NCBI GenBank assembly: GCA_964383365.1
Contig: CAYLHF010000002.1
Coordinates: forward strand, 1-64,000
Direction of reading: 5' to 3'
Length of the DNA: 64,000 nt
Source: CAYLHF01 sp964383365
GTDB taxonomy: Bacteria; Bacteroidota; Rhodothermia; Rhodothermales; UBA10348
In this document: piece by piece, positions 17,266 through 28,800 of the stretch
Position numbering within the stretch: position 1 is the stretch's first letter
Layout: each line of letters starts with the position of its first letter
Made by a program: the position numbers and the translations under genes
Notes under the pieces: model-generated
The model's database searches: none
The model's input: the letters and a program-made list of their open reading frames with translations, nothing else
Told to the model about the DNA's origin: nothing

Positions 17266-18612
17266 CTAATTCACAAACGGATCGGAGAAACGCTCATCGA
17301 CAGCTAACGATTCACTTGTCAGCGTCTTCATAAACGCTACCAGCGCATTCACGTCGTCAGGAGAAAGATTCATGCGAACGGGCTGTCCACCACGCCTACG
17401 AAGCCTTCGGTCCAGGTTCGGGTGCGCCTGAATCCCGGTGTTGTAGAATTCCACTACGTCTTCGAGCGATTGAAACCGGCCGTCGTGCATGTACGGCGCA
17501 GTGAGCTCGATATTCAGGAGTGACGGCATCTTGAACCTTCCGTTTCCAGCCCCCTGATCGCTCTCTGTTGTCAGATCCAGGCCGTTGTTCCGTGGAATAT
17601 CACCGACGAAAGCCGGACCGGAATGGCAGCTGCTACATTGCGTCCGGTTGCTGAAAAACAGTTGTCGTCCGCGTTGTTGGACAGGCGAGAGAGCGATCGT
17701 AGGAGGATTGGTTCCACCGGGACCACCAACGCCTCCGACACCGCCATTTCCACCGCGGCCTCCCGGTCCTCCGACACCGCCGTTTCCACCGCGCCCCCCC
17801 GGTCCACCGACGCCGCCATTTCCACCGCGACCACCCGGCCCTCCGACGCCGCCATTTCCACCGCGACTGCCCGGTCCACCGACGCCGCCATTTCCACCGC
17901 GACCGCCCGGCCCTCCGACGCCGCCATTTCCACCGCGACCGCCCGGCCCACCCTGTGCAAAGGCTAGATTGGCGGTCACAATGGATCTTTCAAATTCCGC
18001 AATGGCGGTAGCGACACGTTCCGTAGTTACGTTCGCATCACCAAAAGCTTGCTCGAAGAGTGTATCGTAGTACGGAAGGGCATCGATTCTTGCAACGGCC
18101 TCTTCCAATGTAAGACCCATTTCGGCTGAATTTTGAATAGGCTGTAAGGCCTGATCTTCGAGACTGGACGCTCTCTCATCCCAGAACATCCGTCCACTTC
18201 TGTAGAAGCGTACGTTTGCCACAGACATGGCATTCCGAGACGTTATCCCTCCATTGACGCCGTCGCTGAACGGCTTCGAATCGGCAAACCCATTGTTCTG
18301 TCGGTGACACGACGCGCAGGCAACGGTCCCGTCTATAGATAATTGTTTTTCATAAAAGAGGACGCGGCCAAGTGTCGCGCCTTCGTTCGTAATGGATGCC
18401 CCGCCAGTGAGAGACACGGTGGACCCGAGAACACCAGAATCCAGATTCATAGCAATGGTATTCAATCCTTCATAGTCTAATGGCTCGGCCGGCAGATTTA
18501 ATTGTTCAGCGACACTGGCCTGCGAAGAGGTTTCTATCCCATCGTCCGAAATTCCAGACGAGCAGCCGGTAATAATTGCGGCGGCAAGACAAGTCCCAAT
18601 AATAGATTTCAT
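17266..18612 (-). CDS. Di-haem cytochrome c peroxidase/MauG-family lipoprotein with glycine-rich insert
   Basis: 448 residues. The signal peptide ends in the lipobox TGCSS, so it is probably anchored in a membrane facing the periplasm or outside. Two CxxCH haem sites are seen, ACASCH (near 100) and QCSSCH (near 327), with the family regions WDERASSLEDQA and PYMHDGRFQSLEDVV. Relatives reduce peroxide or oxidise protein or small-molecule substrates. Between the two haem halves lies a PGGRGGNGGVGG-type repeat of six 12-residue units, absent from ordinary members. The frame extends 21 codons upstream, but ATG 18612 gives the lipoprotein signal. Confidence 0.9.
   Translation of the reverse strand: MKSIIGTCLAAAIITGCSSGISDDGIETSSQASVAEQLNLPAEPLDYEGLNTIAMNLDSGVLGSTVSLTGGASITNEGATLGRVLFYEKQLSIDGTVACASCHRQNNGFADSKPFSDGVNGGITSRNAMSVANVRFYRSGRMFWDERASSLEDQALQPIQNSAEMGLTLEEAVARIDALPYYDTLFEQAFGDANVTTERVATAIAEFERSIVTANLAFAQGGPGGRGGNGGVGGPGGRGGNGGVGGPGSRGGNGGVGGPGGRGGNGGVGGPGGRGGNGGVGGPGGRGGNGGVGGVGGPGGTNPPTIALSPVQQRGRQLFFSNRTQCSSCHSGPAFVGDIPRNNGLDLTTESDQGAGNGRFKMPSLLNIELTAPYMHDGRFQSLEDVVEFYNTGIQAHPNLDRRLRRRGGQPVRMNLSPDDVNALVAFMKTLTSESLAVDERFSDPFVN
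17732..17947 (-). repeat. Six 36-bp tandem repeats coding a glycine-rich linker
   Basis: Six head-to-tail 36-base units encode GGPGGRGGNGGV-like 12-mers. Units differ at few bases (for example one Gly to Ser change) and stay in frame. A partial unit follows on the coding strand. The tract separates the two haem domains of the host protein. Such minisatellites can change length by slippage without breaking the frame. Confidence 0.92.
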
Positions 18613-18874
18613 GTCGTTCTCTCGATGATTAGTGAATCCAGGTGTGGGTTCAATCCAAATATCGGCCGGGGCCACCGGGAAACTGTGTCAGAAGTGTCAC
18701 AGTACTGTGGCTATTGTCTGCTTGAGTGGTCAGGGGTTTGGAACGAATGCTTTACGTACATTTTGACAGGTACGGCGTTGACCCAGACCCAACGCCCTCG
18801 CCTCCCTCCACGCACCTGATTCCGAATCAGCGACTTTCCGCTTCGTACCGATCACCCAGGAACCGAGACTCACT

Positions 18875-21800
18875 ATGAATCGCTTTACCGCCACCGGCTT
18901 CTTGTTTGGAATCGCTCTGATTCTGTGGATGGCACCATCGATGGCAGAGGCACAAACAGCCGCAGAAGCCATCATTGAGTCTTCTAAGACAGGAACTACT
19001 GAAGAACTCGAAGGACTCATTCGGTCGAATCGACTCGAAACCAAAAAATCCTACCTGGGGCTCGAGGAGGCGTATGTCAGAGCCGTTCTGTCCGGTCAGC
19101 GCCTGCCCTCTCAAGAACTGTATGGCGCACTTGAAAGGGTCGCGGAGATCTTCGAGACCGCATTCGGCGAACAGGGACTGAGCCATAGACTCTCAGAACT
19201 TCAACAATGGTCGTCCGAACAACTTCGAATCAAACAGGCCGCAGACAGCCTGTTCAAGGAAGCCGATGCTATTCGCCGCGAGAAAAGCAGGAGGCCTGAT
19301 GCCCGGGAATTGTATGAGTCAGCTGATTCATTGTACACGCTTTTGGGGGATACAGCCGGCCGGGCTGAAACGAGAGGTCGATTGGGATTCGTAAGCTGGT
19401 ATCTGGATCGACCTGCCTATATGACCTATAACACGGAGGCCCTGGCACTGAGACGGCTCCTGGACGACAGACGCTTGATCGGTAACACACTCAATGATCT
19501 GGGAATCTATGGCCTGGCCGTTACCCGCGATTACCCGAATGCACTGGGGTATTTCCTTGAAAGCGAGGATATACGGGAAGAAATAGGTGATTCACTTGCC
19601 ATGAGCAGCCTTCTTCCGCGTATCGGTCGTACGTATGAGGGACTCGGTGATTATTCAAACGCCCAGAAATACTATCTGAAAGCAGCAAAACTCTACTTCG
19701 CCGTTGGCGACACCGCCCGCTGGATCCGGCAACGGAATAATGCAGCCGGATTACTGACCGATTATCTGGGCCGACACTCCGAAGCACTCTCTCTATTTCT
19801 GGATCTCGAACAGGATCTGCAAAAGATCAATGATCCACGAACCCGTGCCCTCGTCCTGAACAGCATTGGCGTGGTGAATCGGCGCCTCGGCGACTACCAG
19901 GAGGCGATCCTCCAATATCGTGAGGTCGTTTCGATATCAGAGGAGAATGGATTCGACGACCTTCTGGCGCAGGCGCTGAACAATATCGGTGTCGTTTATA
20001 TATGGGTGAACCGGCCGGAAAGGGCCGTCTCATTTCTGAAGCGTTCGGAGAAGGTCTCGAAGCGTATAGGTGAAGCAGACCTTGCGGTAAGCGCTCTTCA
20101 GAATCTGGGTACCGCTCATTTCGATCTCCGGGAGTTTGCTCCGTCCGATTCAGTGCTTACAAAGGCCTATCAGGAGAGCGATTCGCTCGGCAATCCAATT
20201 CGAACAGCCACCATTCTTACCGCACGTGGTAATACCCGTCTCAGAAGCCAGGACCCCGATGCGGCTCGGGCCGACTACAGGATGGCTCTTGACATATCAA
20301 AAGATTATGACGTGTCTGATCTCACCATGGGCATTCTGTTCGGCCTGGGAGATGCCGCCGAACATACAGGCGATCCCGTTGGGGCGCTCTCGTATTACGA
20401 ACAGGGGTTTGAGACCATCGAGAATGCCCGTGGACTGCTGAGGGAAGAAGAAGACAAGGCGGGGTACCTGGCCCAGTCCAGATACCTATTTGAGGATGTA
20501 ATTCACTTCCTCACTAATCAGGCGCTCGATTCTGGAGAGCCGACGTGGGCTCAGACGGCGTTTCGATTCGCCGAGCGTTCCAAGGCACGAGCGTTCCTGG
20601 ATCAGATCGCAGAATCGATGGCAGGGGTCCAGGAAGGTGTCGATCCCGAACTTCTTTCCGACCAGCAAATTCTGACGGAAAACCTGGCCTCTTTGCGCCA
20701 ACAACTCGCCGAGACTGACCGCTCGGATCGAGCCCGGATGAATGAGATTCGGCAGATGATGCGCGAACAGGAAATCGAATTCGAACGCGTAGAGAGGGAT
20801 CTCAGAGACAAAAATCCCCGGTACGCCGAGCTCCAGTACCCGAAACCGATCGATGTCGCGAAGCTGCAGTCTGACATTCTCTCGTCCGGGGATCTGTTGC
20901 TGCAATACGCGGTCGGAGACTCGAGTTCAACGCTCTGGGCCGTCTCGTCATCGTCGCTCAAGATCTACCGACTTCCGGCTCGCGCCGATCTACAGGCACA
21001 GGTTGATCTCATGCGATTTGCCCTCAGTAATCCTGCGCAGGGATCTGTCCGCTCATTTACCGGTCCTGCGCGTGAGCTGTATGAGGAACTTGTCGCTCCG
21101 GCATCTGATCTCGTCGCGAAGGCCTCACGGTTGATCATTATTCCCGACGACGTCCTTCATTACATTCCGTTCGAGGTATTGCTCACCCAGGTGCAGGCCG
21201 AAAATACGGCCTACCCGGACCTTGCCTATCTCATCCGGGAGCGGAGTCTGGTGTATGAGCAATCTGCGAGTGTCTGGGCTCAGTTAATTCAGGCAGAAAG
21301 ACCCGCCACCGGCGAGGCCGTTCTGGCTGTCGGGGACCCGGTTTTTTCAGGTGCCGAAGCAGGGAGCGGGCTTCGGAACGCCGCGCTGGCACCATTGCCT
21401 TTCTCCGGTACCGAAGTCAGCGGAATCGCAAAGCTCTTCAGTCCCGAGAAATCGACCGTACTCAAGAATGAACGGGCGACAGAATCGGCCGTCCGGGACG
21501 CCCTCGCGTCCGGTGATTACCGGTTTGTTCATTTCGCAACACACGGACTCATAAATGATGACCGACCCGATTATTCTGCTCTGGCGCTCTCGGCGGAAGA
21601 CGACGGGAATGATGGCCTGCTTCAGGCGTCCGAGATATTTAACCTGAAAGTCAACGCCGACCTCGTCGTTCTGTCGGCGTGCGAGACCGGTCTGGGACAA
21701 CTCATTCGGGGTGAAGGCGTTTTGGGTCTGACACGTGCGTTTATGTACGCAGGAGCGCCGTCTCTCGTGGTCAGCTTGTGGAGCGTCTCCGATGCTTCGA

Positions 21801-21958
21801 CTTCCCAACTGATGCAAGCCATGTACGGAAGAATGGTAGCGGATCGAGCGTCGAAAGAGGACGCCCTGCGGGGGGCCAAGCTCGATCTGATCTCTGAAGA
21901 CGAGACCGCCCATCCTTTTTACTGGGCACCCTTCGTTCTCGTGGGTCTGGGTAAATAA
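18875..21958 (+). CDS. Exported TPR-CHAT domain protein
   Basis: 1027 residues with a signal peptide (cleavage after about MAEAQ, residue 27). Many tetratricopeptide repeats occupy roughly residues 140-540, a charged helical stretch (coiled-coil-like, about 590-660) follows, and a CHAT caspase-like protease domain lies at about 690-1027. The catalytic pair is intact: HFATHG (His near 888) and LSACETG (Cys near 934). The CHAT family belongs to the caspase/separase clan. The exported TPR-CHAT form is common in filamentous and gliding bacteria, but its substrate is unknown. Divergent from the di-haem peroxidase and monocistronic. Confidence 0.9.
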   Translation: MNRFTATGFLFGIALILWMAPSMAEAQTAAEAIIESSKTGTTEELEGLIRSNRLETKKSYLGLEEAYVRAVLSGQRLPSQELYGALERVAEIFETAFGEQGLSHRLSELQQWSSEQLRIKQAADSLFKEADAIRREKSRRPDARELYESADSLYTLLGDTAGRAETRGRLGFVSWYLDRPAYMTYNTEALALRRLLDDRRLIGNTLNDLGIYGLAVTRDYPNALGYFLESEDIREEIGDSLAMSSLLPRIGRTYEGLGDYSNAQKYYLKAAKLYFAVGDTARWIRQRNNAAGLLTDYLGRHSEALSLFLDLEQDLQKINDPRTRALVLNSIGVVNRRLGDYQEAILQYREVVSISEENGFDDLLAQALNNIGVVYIWVNRPERAVSFLKRSEKVSKRIGEADLAVSALQNLGTAHFDLREFAPSDSVLTKAYQESDSLGNPIRTATILTARGNTRLRSQDPDAARADYRMALDISKDYDVSDLTMGILFGLGDAAEHTGDPVGALSYYEQGFETIENARGLLREEEDKAGYLAQSRYLFEDVIHFLTNQALDSGEPTWAQTAFRFAERSKARAFLDQIAESMAGVQEGVDPELLSDQQILTENLASLRQQLAETDRSDRARMNEIRQMMREQEIEFERVERDLRDKNPRYAELQYPKPIDVAKLQSDILSSGDLLLQYAVGDSSSTLWAVSSSSLKIYRLPARADLQAQVDLMRFALSNPAQGSVRSFTGPARELYEELVAPASDLVAKASRLIIIPDDVLHYIPFEVLLTQVQAENTAYPDLAYLIRERSLVYEQSASVWAQLIQAERPATGEAVLAVGDPVFSGAEAGSGLRNAALAPLPFSGTEVSGIAKLFSPEKSTVLKNERATESAVRDALASGDYRFVHFATHGLINDDRPDYSALALSAEDDGNDGLLQASEIFNLKVNADLVVLSACETGLGQLIRGEGVLGLTRAFMYAGAPSLVVSLWSVSDASTSQLMQAMYGRMVADRASKEDALRGAKLDLISEDETAHPFYWAPFVLVGLGK

Positions 21959-22159
21959 GCAACCGGGATGTTCCGGGCGGTCCGGGGCGAGTCTGAATTA
22001 CCGGGACATAGTCAAAACGAAACCGGATCCAACAATCCCGAGAGTTAACTGTAATTCAGATAGTCAATTCCGTTAATGTATTTAATGAATTTGACGTTTT
22101 CTTCCGTATTATGTGCATAGACCTGTCCCGCAATCCCGGGATACCACCCAAAACCACCA

Positions 22160-22182
22160 GGTGATCGCTTCTTTCGATCACC
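22160..22182. repeat. 8-bp perfect inverted repeat upstream of a secreted-protein gene
   Basis: GGTGATCG, seven-base spacer CTTCTTT, CGATCACC. It lies 48 bases before the ATG at 22230. There is no T run after it, so a leader hairpin or operator is as likely as a terminator for the distant CHAT gene. Confidence 0.4.
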
Positions 22183-22229
22183 ATAATGAGCAGCTCCCTC
22201 ATTGGACGGCTGTTTAACCCGAACGAATC

Positions 22230-22793
22230 ATGAAAGACTTCCGCCTGCGCGCGGTGGCGTTGCTGTCCGCTGCCGTGACATTATTGTGCCCAAATTTTAC
22301 GCCCATTCACGGGCAAGCTCTTCGCACCACGATCTCGGATCTTGCAGACGCATCTGACGCCATTGTCGTAGCTCGCACCCGAACGGTGGAAAGCTACTGG
22401 AACAAGAACCATTCGGCCATTCTGACGCGTGTCGTTCTGGATATCGATGACCGTATTCAGGGCAGTACACCGAGAGAAACGGTTGTCATAGTGCCCGGTG
22501 GAAGGGTCGGTAACATCGTCCATGAAGTCTCCGATATGGCCGTATTCACCGAGGGGGAAGAGTCTGTGGTTTTCGTTGAGCGCCACGCATCGGGTGTGAA
22601 TGTGGTGGCAGGAGGCTCCCTTGGAAAACTCACCATATCTGACGATCCGGTAACCCATGTCAAGACGGTTGTAGGAGCTGAGGCACTCCTTCGGGGCACT
22701 CCATCCGAATCGACCGACACGCCATCCGCCAGGACGGGCAAACACATGAGACTCGATACGTTCATCCGTGAGTTCAAAAACCGGGACTGGTAG
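22230..22793 (+). CDS. Small secreted protein paired with the metzincin
   Basis: 187 residues with a signal peptide ending near IHGQA (residue 31). The mature part begins with DLADASDAIVVARTRTVES and continues with strands such as VVLDIDDRIQG and VVIVPGGRVG, a compact beta-rich domain. I recall proteins of this type beside matrixin-like proteases, but no formal family name comes to mind. The gap to the metzincin gene is 62 bases, so they are probably co-transcribed. A role as partner, chaperone or inhibitor is a guess. Confidence 0.7.
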   Translation: MKDFRLRAVALLSAAVTLLCPNFTPIHGQALRTTISDLADASDAIVVARTRTVESYWNKNHSAILTRVVLDIDDRIQGSTPRETVVIVPGGRVGNIVHEVSDMAVFTEGEESVVFVERHASGVNVVAGGSLGKLTISDDPVTHVKTVVGAEALLRGTPSESTDTPSARTGKHMRLDTFIREFKNRDW

Positions 22794-22855
22794 CTCTACC
22801 GGGTCGCCCGTAACTCATCGTCGTCTGAATTTCAACTCCACAAGCGCACTGCTGT

Positions 22856-25800
22856 ATGTATTCTTCTACCACGTTCAGATTAACTGAAAAATCGACCGCT
22901 TTTTTTGTCTTTGCCCTCGTTGTGTTCTTCGCCTCCAGTCCGGCACGTGCACAGTTTAATAGCGCCCCTTCCCAGACATTGGGATCAGGAAACATGTATG
23001 GAATTGCCACCGGAGACTTAAACGGGGATGGGTTTCTGGACGTCTTCGCACCAAGCCGGGGGAGCGCCAATCGGGTCTTCTTCGGGAGCGCCAACGGAAC
23101 GCTGACGAACAGCGGACAGACTCTCGGTAGTGAGCAGAGTATATCTACACAACTCGCCGACGTCGATGGGGATGGCGATCTTGACGCCATCGTAGGTAAC
23201 GCATTTCCCAACAACTTCAATTGCAACTCGTTCACCTGCCAGAACAATCGCGTGTGGCTCAACGACGGGACGGGACATTTTGTGTCCGGGTGGACAGACG
23301 GATTGAACAACGGTTCGTGGACCGTAGAAGTGGCAGATTTTGATGGAGTCAATGGACCCGATTTCGTCGTCGCGAATATCGGTGCACCGTCACAGATTTT
23401 CCTCAACCAGGGTGTGACGGCCGGAACCTGGAATGGTTTTGCGCCCGGTACCACATTCGCCGGAGGGAGCGGAAGGGGAGTTGCCGTGGGTGATCTGGAT
23501 GGAGACGGCGATCTGGATCTCGCCTTCTCCAATGGTGCGGTCTATCGCCGGGACGGTAGTGGAGCCACGGTCACGTTTACCCAGGTGGCAAGTCTTTCAC
23601 CGCTACCACCGAACCCGTCAAGAATACACGCTGCCGACCTGAACGGGGACGGACGCGACGATGTTGTGCTTGGGGGTTCCAACATCGGGTCATCTGCTTC
23701 AGATTTTAATTATGCGTGGAGTTTTTCTGCGGCACCTGCGATAATGGTACCGACTCTCCTCGACACATTCGGGGTCGACGGCCATGTACGCTTTGATATT
23801 GCGCTCGGAGACCCCGACCGAGATGGCGATATCGATGTGTTGGTGGCTGGATTTCAAATCAGTGGGTCGACCCCGTTTCAATCTCTTTTTCTCAACGATG
23901 GAGCGGGAGTCTTTACCGCCTCTCTCACACCTCCGGCCAATGGAGGAAGAAGTGCTGCCTTCGCAGACCTGGATGGAGACGGCGATCAGGACGCGCTCGT
24001 CGGGGACTTTGCCTCGTTATCCACCTGGCTCAACCCGCTGAATCCGTTTACGGTGACAACCACTGCAGATAGCGGACCGGGATCGCTCCGAGCGGCCATC
24101 ACAGCGGCAAACGCTTCGCCCAACGGATCGGTACCCGATCGGATTACTTTTTCGCTTTCCGGCGCTGCTCCCCAAACGATCTTGATTACGTCCCCGCTTC
24201 CCACGATTACGGACGCCGTCATCGTCGATGGGGGAGCTACCTGCTCGGCCGACATGTCGGCTCGGTCGTACCCCGTCGTCCTGTCGGGAGATTTGTTTAC
24301 TGCTACGCCGCCGGTGAGCGATAATGCGTTTGCGCTGGGATCTGCGAGTGACGGAACCACGATTCAGGGTCTGGTGATCAACTCCTTTTCGAAGGCCGCC
24401 ATCGTGATCTCCGGCAATGGATCTAAAACCATCCGTTGCAATTTTTTGGGTACGGATGCCACGGGAACCGTGGCTATCGAAAACGGCGGTGAGAACATCC
24501 TGGTTGTGAGTACGGGCGCTGCTAATACCATCGGAGGCCCGTCGCCTCAAGATGGCAACCTTTCGGTAGCCCCACGCGCTGCGACCAATATTGCCGTTAT
24601 CGGAGCAACCGGAACCATAGTCGAGAATAACTACGTAGGCATCTCCAGCAGCGGCACCGTCTTGAAAGGATCCTCAACGTTTCCTTCGGATATCGTAGGC
24701 ATCCTGTCGACGACAAGTACGGGCACCATCATTCGAGCGAACACAGTGGGCGGGTATGCCCTGTTCGGAATAGAGTTGCCAGACGAACACGGGGCGCTGG
24801 TGGAACAGAACCGAATCGGTATCAACGCCGCCGGAGCTGGAATCGGCTCACATGTCGGTGTCTTCATACAGAAATCCTCTACCGGTAATACCGTCCGCCA
24901 GAATGAAATCGCATTCAACGGTCATGCGGGAATCGCCGTCATCTCGGGACGCGATCAGAGTCCGGCCTTCACCAGTGAGTCCACGGGAAATCGGTTCACA
25001 CTGAACTCGATCCATGACAACGGCGCACTGGGCATTGATCTGGGTGCGACGACAGTTTGCGATACGGGGACGACGGCCAATTGCACCGGTGGTAGTTGGC
25101 CGAGCGGGGACGGGCTCTCGCCGAATGATCCTGGGGACGCGGACACCGGAAGCAACAATCTCCAGAATTTCCCGGATCTGAATTCGGCTGTCCTGGACGG
25201 CACATCGCTGACGGCCGGATTCACGCTCGATTCTGTTGCTCCCAACACGTCGTTTCCCGTAACCATAGAGTTTTTCCGGGCAGATGCGAGTACGGAACAG
25301 GGAGAAGAGTTTCTCGGATCGGTCTCGTTGACGTCCACTGGCAATATTCTGGGCTCGAACGGTTTTGACGTCTCGTCGACCGCTACTGTTCTGGGAGATT
25401 TCCTTGTAGCGACAGCTACCGATGCCAACGGCAACACCAGTGAGTTTTCGGCTCCTCTGGAAATAACGGCACCGATCGCAGCCGCACCGCCGACCGTGCC
25501 CACGGGCTACGTAATCCAGGAATACGATGCGTCGGCGGCCCATGTTGGAGGGTTCTCTGATCCTTCGGGCGTTGTCGTGAGATCGGACGGAAGCCTGTAC
25601 GTGTCCGACGCCGCCCGCGGAGAGGTGGTAGAATTTGACCCCAACGGGACATTTGTTCAGATCCTTGCTTCCGGAATAGTCGGAGCTTCAGACCTTACCA
25701 TCAACGAAGCCGCCAATACGCTCTTCGTAGCGGGTACAGGAGGAATTACGGCGATTAATCTGACGACAGGAACGACGAGTGTCGTGGGTACCGGGTCTCC

Positions 25801-28800
25801 TGCCGATGCGATCGTCTTTGACGGTACGGATCTCCTTCTTGCTGAAACCAATGCCGGAAGTGTCTTCCGAATGGTCGGCGGAACGGGTGCTCTCAGTGCA
25901 GTCGCCAATCTTCCGAGTGGCCTCACCGCATCAGGACTGGCTGTCAGCCCTTCCGGGAATGTGTATCTGACGCTACTGGATTCGGGAAACCCATTAAACG
26001 GTCGTATTGCGAGAATTGATGGACTTAATGCCGTCACCGAACTCTTCTCCGGACTCGACTCGCCCGCAGGAATCGTCGTCGACGGTGACGAGATAATTTA
26101 TGTGTCGACCGGGTCGGGCGTGGAGTCCGGATCGGTCGGGTCACTGGCTCTTGGAGCTTTCATTACGGATGTATCCAGTAGTGGAATCGCACTCGGAACG
26201 GGTCTGGATGTATTTCTTACCGATACGTCCAATGGACGCGTGTTTCACGCAGACCTTCCGCCCAACCAGACGGTCCAGTCACCGGATCATCTTCAATTCG
26301 TACTCAGCCAGAGTCTACTGACAACTCCCGGGTTCGAGGCCGCCGTCCAGGCAGCAATTGCCACGTGGCATGCCGTTTCTGACGCCGACGCCGCGGCAAA
26401 GATTTCGTATGGCGGACTGGCCGGAGCCGGAGTCACGGCCCCTGATATTTCCGACGGCATCAATCTTGTCACACTGGCGGACGCTTCGTTCCCGCTCGGT
26501 ACGGGCACACTCGCAGTTGCATCCAAGCTCATAGAAGTCGGGGCTACCCCCGATGACGCAAAGATTATCGCCGCCGACGTACTGTTCAATCCGAGTTTTC
26601 TGAGCGCTAACGGCGGGCTCGGAACGGATGCAGCGCCCCAGATCTGGGACGTTCAGTCCGTCATCACCCATGAATTTGGTCACACGATGGGGATGCGACA
26701 CAGTGGACTCCCGTCATCGACCATGTTCTTTTCCGTCCCGTCAGGAACGGAATATCGAACACTGGAGGAAGATGACGTGGCCTGGATTGGATTCCGATAT
26801 CCACGTCCGACGTACGCGACCAACCGGGGATCCATATCTGGAACCATCATGGACGGCGAGGTCTCACCCAGCATTCCCGTTGCCGGCGCCCTCGTGATTT
26901 TGGAAAATGTTGCGACAGGAGAGAGAATTCATACCTACTCTGACGAAAATGGCAACTACCTGTCACCCGGCCTCGTGTCAGGGTCATACCGGGTGGGTAT
27001 CCAACCTCTGGACGGATTCGTTGAAGGTATTCCCGGAATGACTCCGGCCAATGTGAGCCGTTACCTCAGCACGGTCGCCAACAATACATCATTCACCGAG
27101 GAGTTGTGGTCCGGATCGCTCGAAAGTGCTGTCGAAAGCGCCAATACGTCCGCAGACGTATCGGTTTCTGCAGGAAGCCTGACAACAGGAACGGACTTCA
27201 TCACGAATAAGGACGTAACTCCTCCGGTCGTCAATGGAGCGAGTCCAAAGGGATCCAAAGTCTCGACGCGACCCAACATAGCGGCAACGTTTTCGGAGCC
27301 CATTCAGGCCAACGGTCTGCAGATCCATCTCTTCGACACCGCATCGAATACAGAAGTCTGCAACGGCATCGATTGCGGATCGACGACGGTCGGTGGTCAG
27401 GGTCTCGTCGCTACATTCGACCTGCCGGCCGGACTCTCTCTTCAAAATGAGGCCAGCTTCAGAATCGAAATTTCTTCGGCCGTCGATATCAAAGGCAACG
27501 TCCAGCAGGGCACGTTCACCGAACAGTTCACGGTCCAACCGCAGGATATCGTCGCACCGACGTTGCTGAGCACGGTTCCTGCGGCGGCGGAAACGGGCAT
27601 TCCGACGCTCGCTGAAGTTACCATGACGTTTTCAGAGGCCATCGATCAGACTTCGCTCTCGTCCGGGTTCTCCATGGTCTGCACGAGCGCGTGCCTGTCT
27701 GGACCCACGGTAGGTGGCACGTTTACGATCGTAGGTGCTGCAGATCCCACAATCCCCGGTTGGATCGCCATGTTTACGCCCTCGACCCCGCTCGAAGAGA
27801 GTGCTGCGTATGAGCTTCGCTTCGATAGCGCCGTCATCACGGACATGACAGGCAATACGCTTGCCGCTACGACCGCGGTCGCCTTCTCTACGGAGACGAA
27901 TGGAGCGCCGCAGGTCGTGGCCTTCGGACCGGCCGACGCAGCCACGGGTCTGTCGATCGGGACGTCCGTTTTCTACGAGTTCAGCGAGGCACTCAGTGCC
28001 GGATCCATAGCCGGGATCAGTATGGCCGGTCCGGCAGGCCCGGTCGCCGGGACCGCAGAACTTCTGAAAAATGACAAGCGCCTGGTCTTTCGTCCCGATC
28101 AGCCTCTGGCATATAGCACCCTCTATTCGGTAGCGGTGACGAGTACAATCACGGATCGATCGGGCAACGCAATTACCCCTCCAGGACCCATCTCGTTCAC
28201 GACTGCTCCCAGTCCGATTCAACTTCGGATCGACACGATTTCGCCGCTTGTTGCCATACCCGGTGCCGTCGTCACCATGAGCGGAGTTGGTTTTGACAGT
28301 AATCCGGCAAACAATTCGGTGCTGTTTTCCGGAAATCCAACCCCGGTGACTCCTGTCGACGCGACGTTGACCACCATTACGGTCGTCGTCCCCGAAGGAG
28401 CCACGACTGGACCCGTCGGAGTCACCAATAGTGTGAGTTCCAGTTCGGCATCGATCGACTTTGAAATCTACGATGTGCTTCCTCTCGTCGACCCGGCTGT
28501 TGCCCGGAGGACTACCGACGGAGCTCCTCGTGATGTTCAGGTCAGTCCTGACGGAGGTACCGCTTACGTAACTAATAGCGGAACGAATACGGTAACCATT
28601 CTTGATATCGCGACAGGAAGTCAGGTTGGTTCAATCCCGGTAGGCGACGCCCCGCTCAAGATTGCTCTTTCCCCGGATGGCCGCAGGGCGTTTGTTACCA
28701 ATTTTGGATCTAATACAGTCTCCGTGATCGACGTCGTCGCCAAGACGGTCGTGCAGACCATCGAGGTTGGACTTAATCCGTTCGGACTTGCCGTATCGCC

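Noticed and set aside
17732..17947. CRISPR-like array
   Set aside because: Units are contiguous 36-base coding repeats without spacers, all in frame of the peroxidase.
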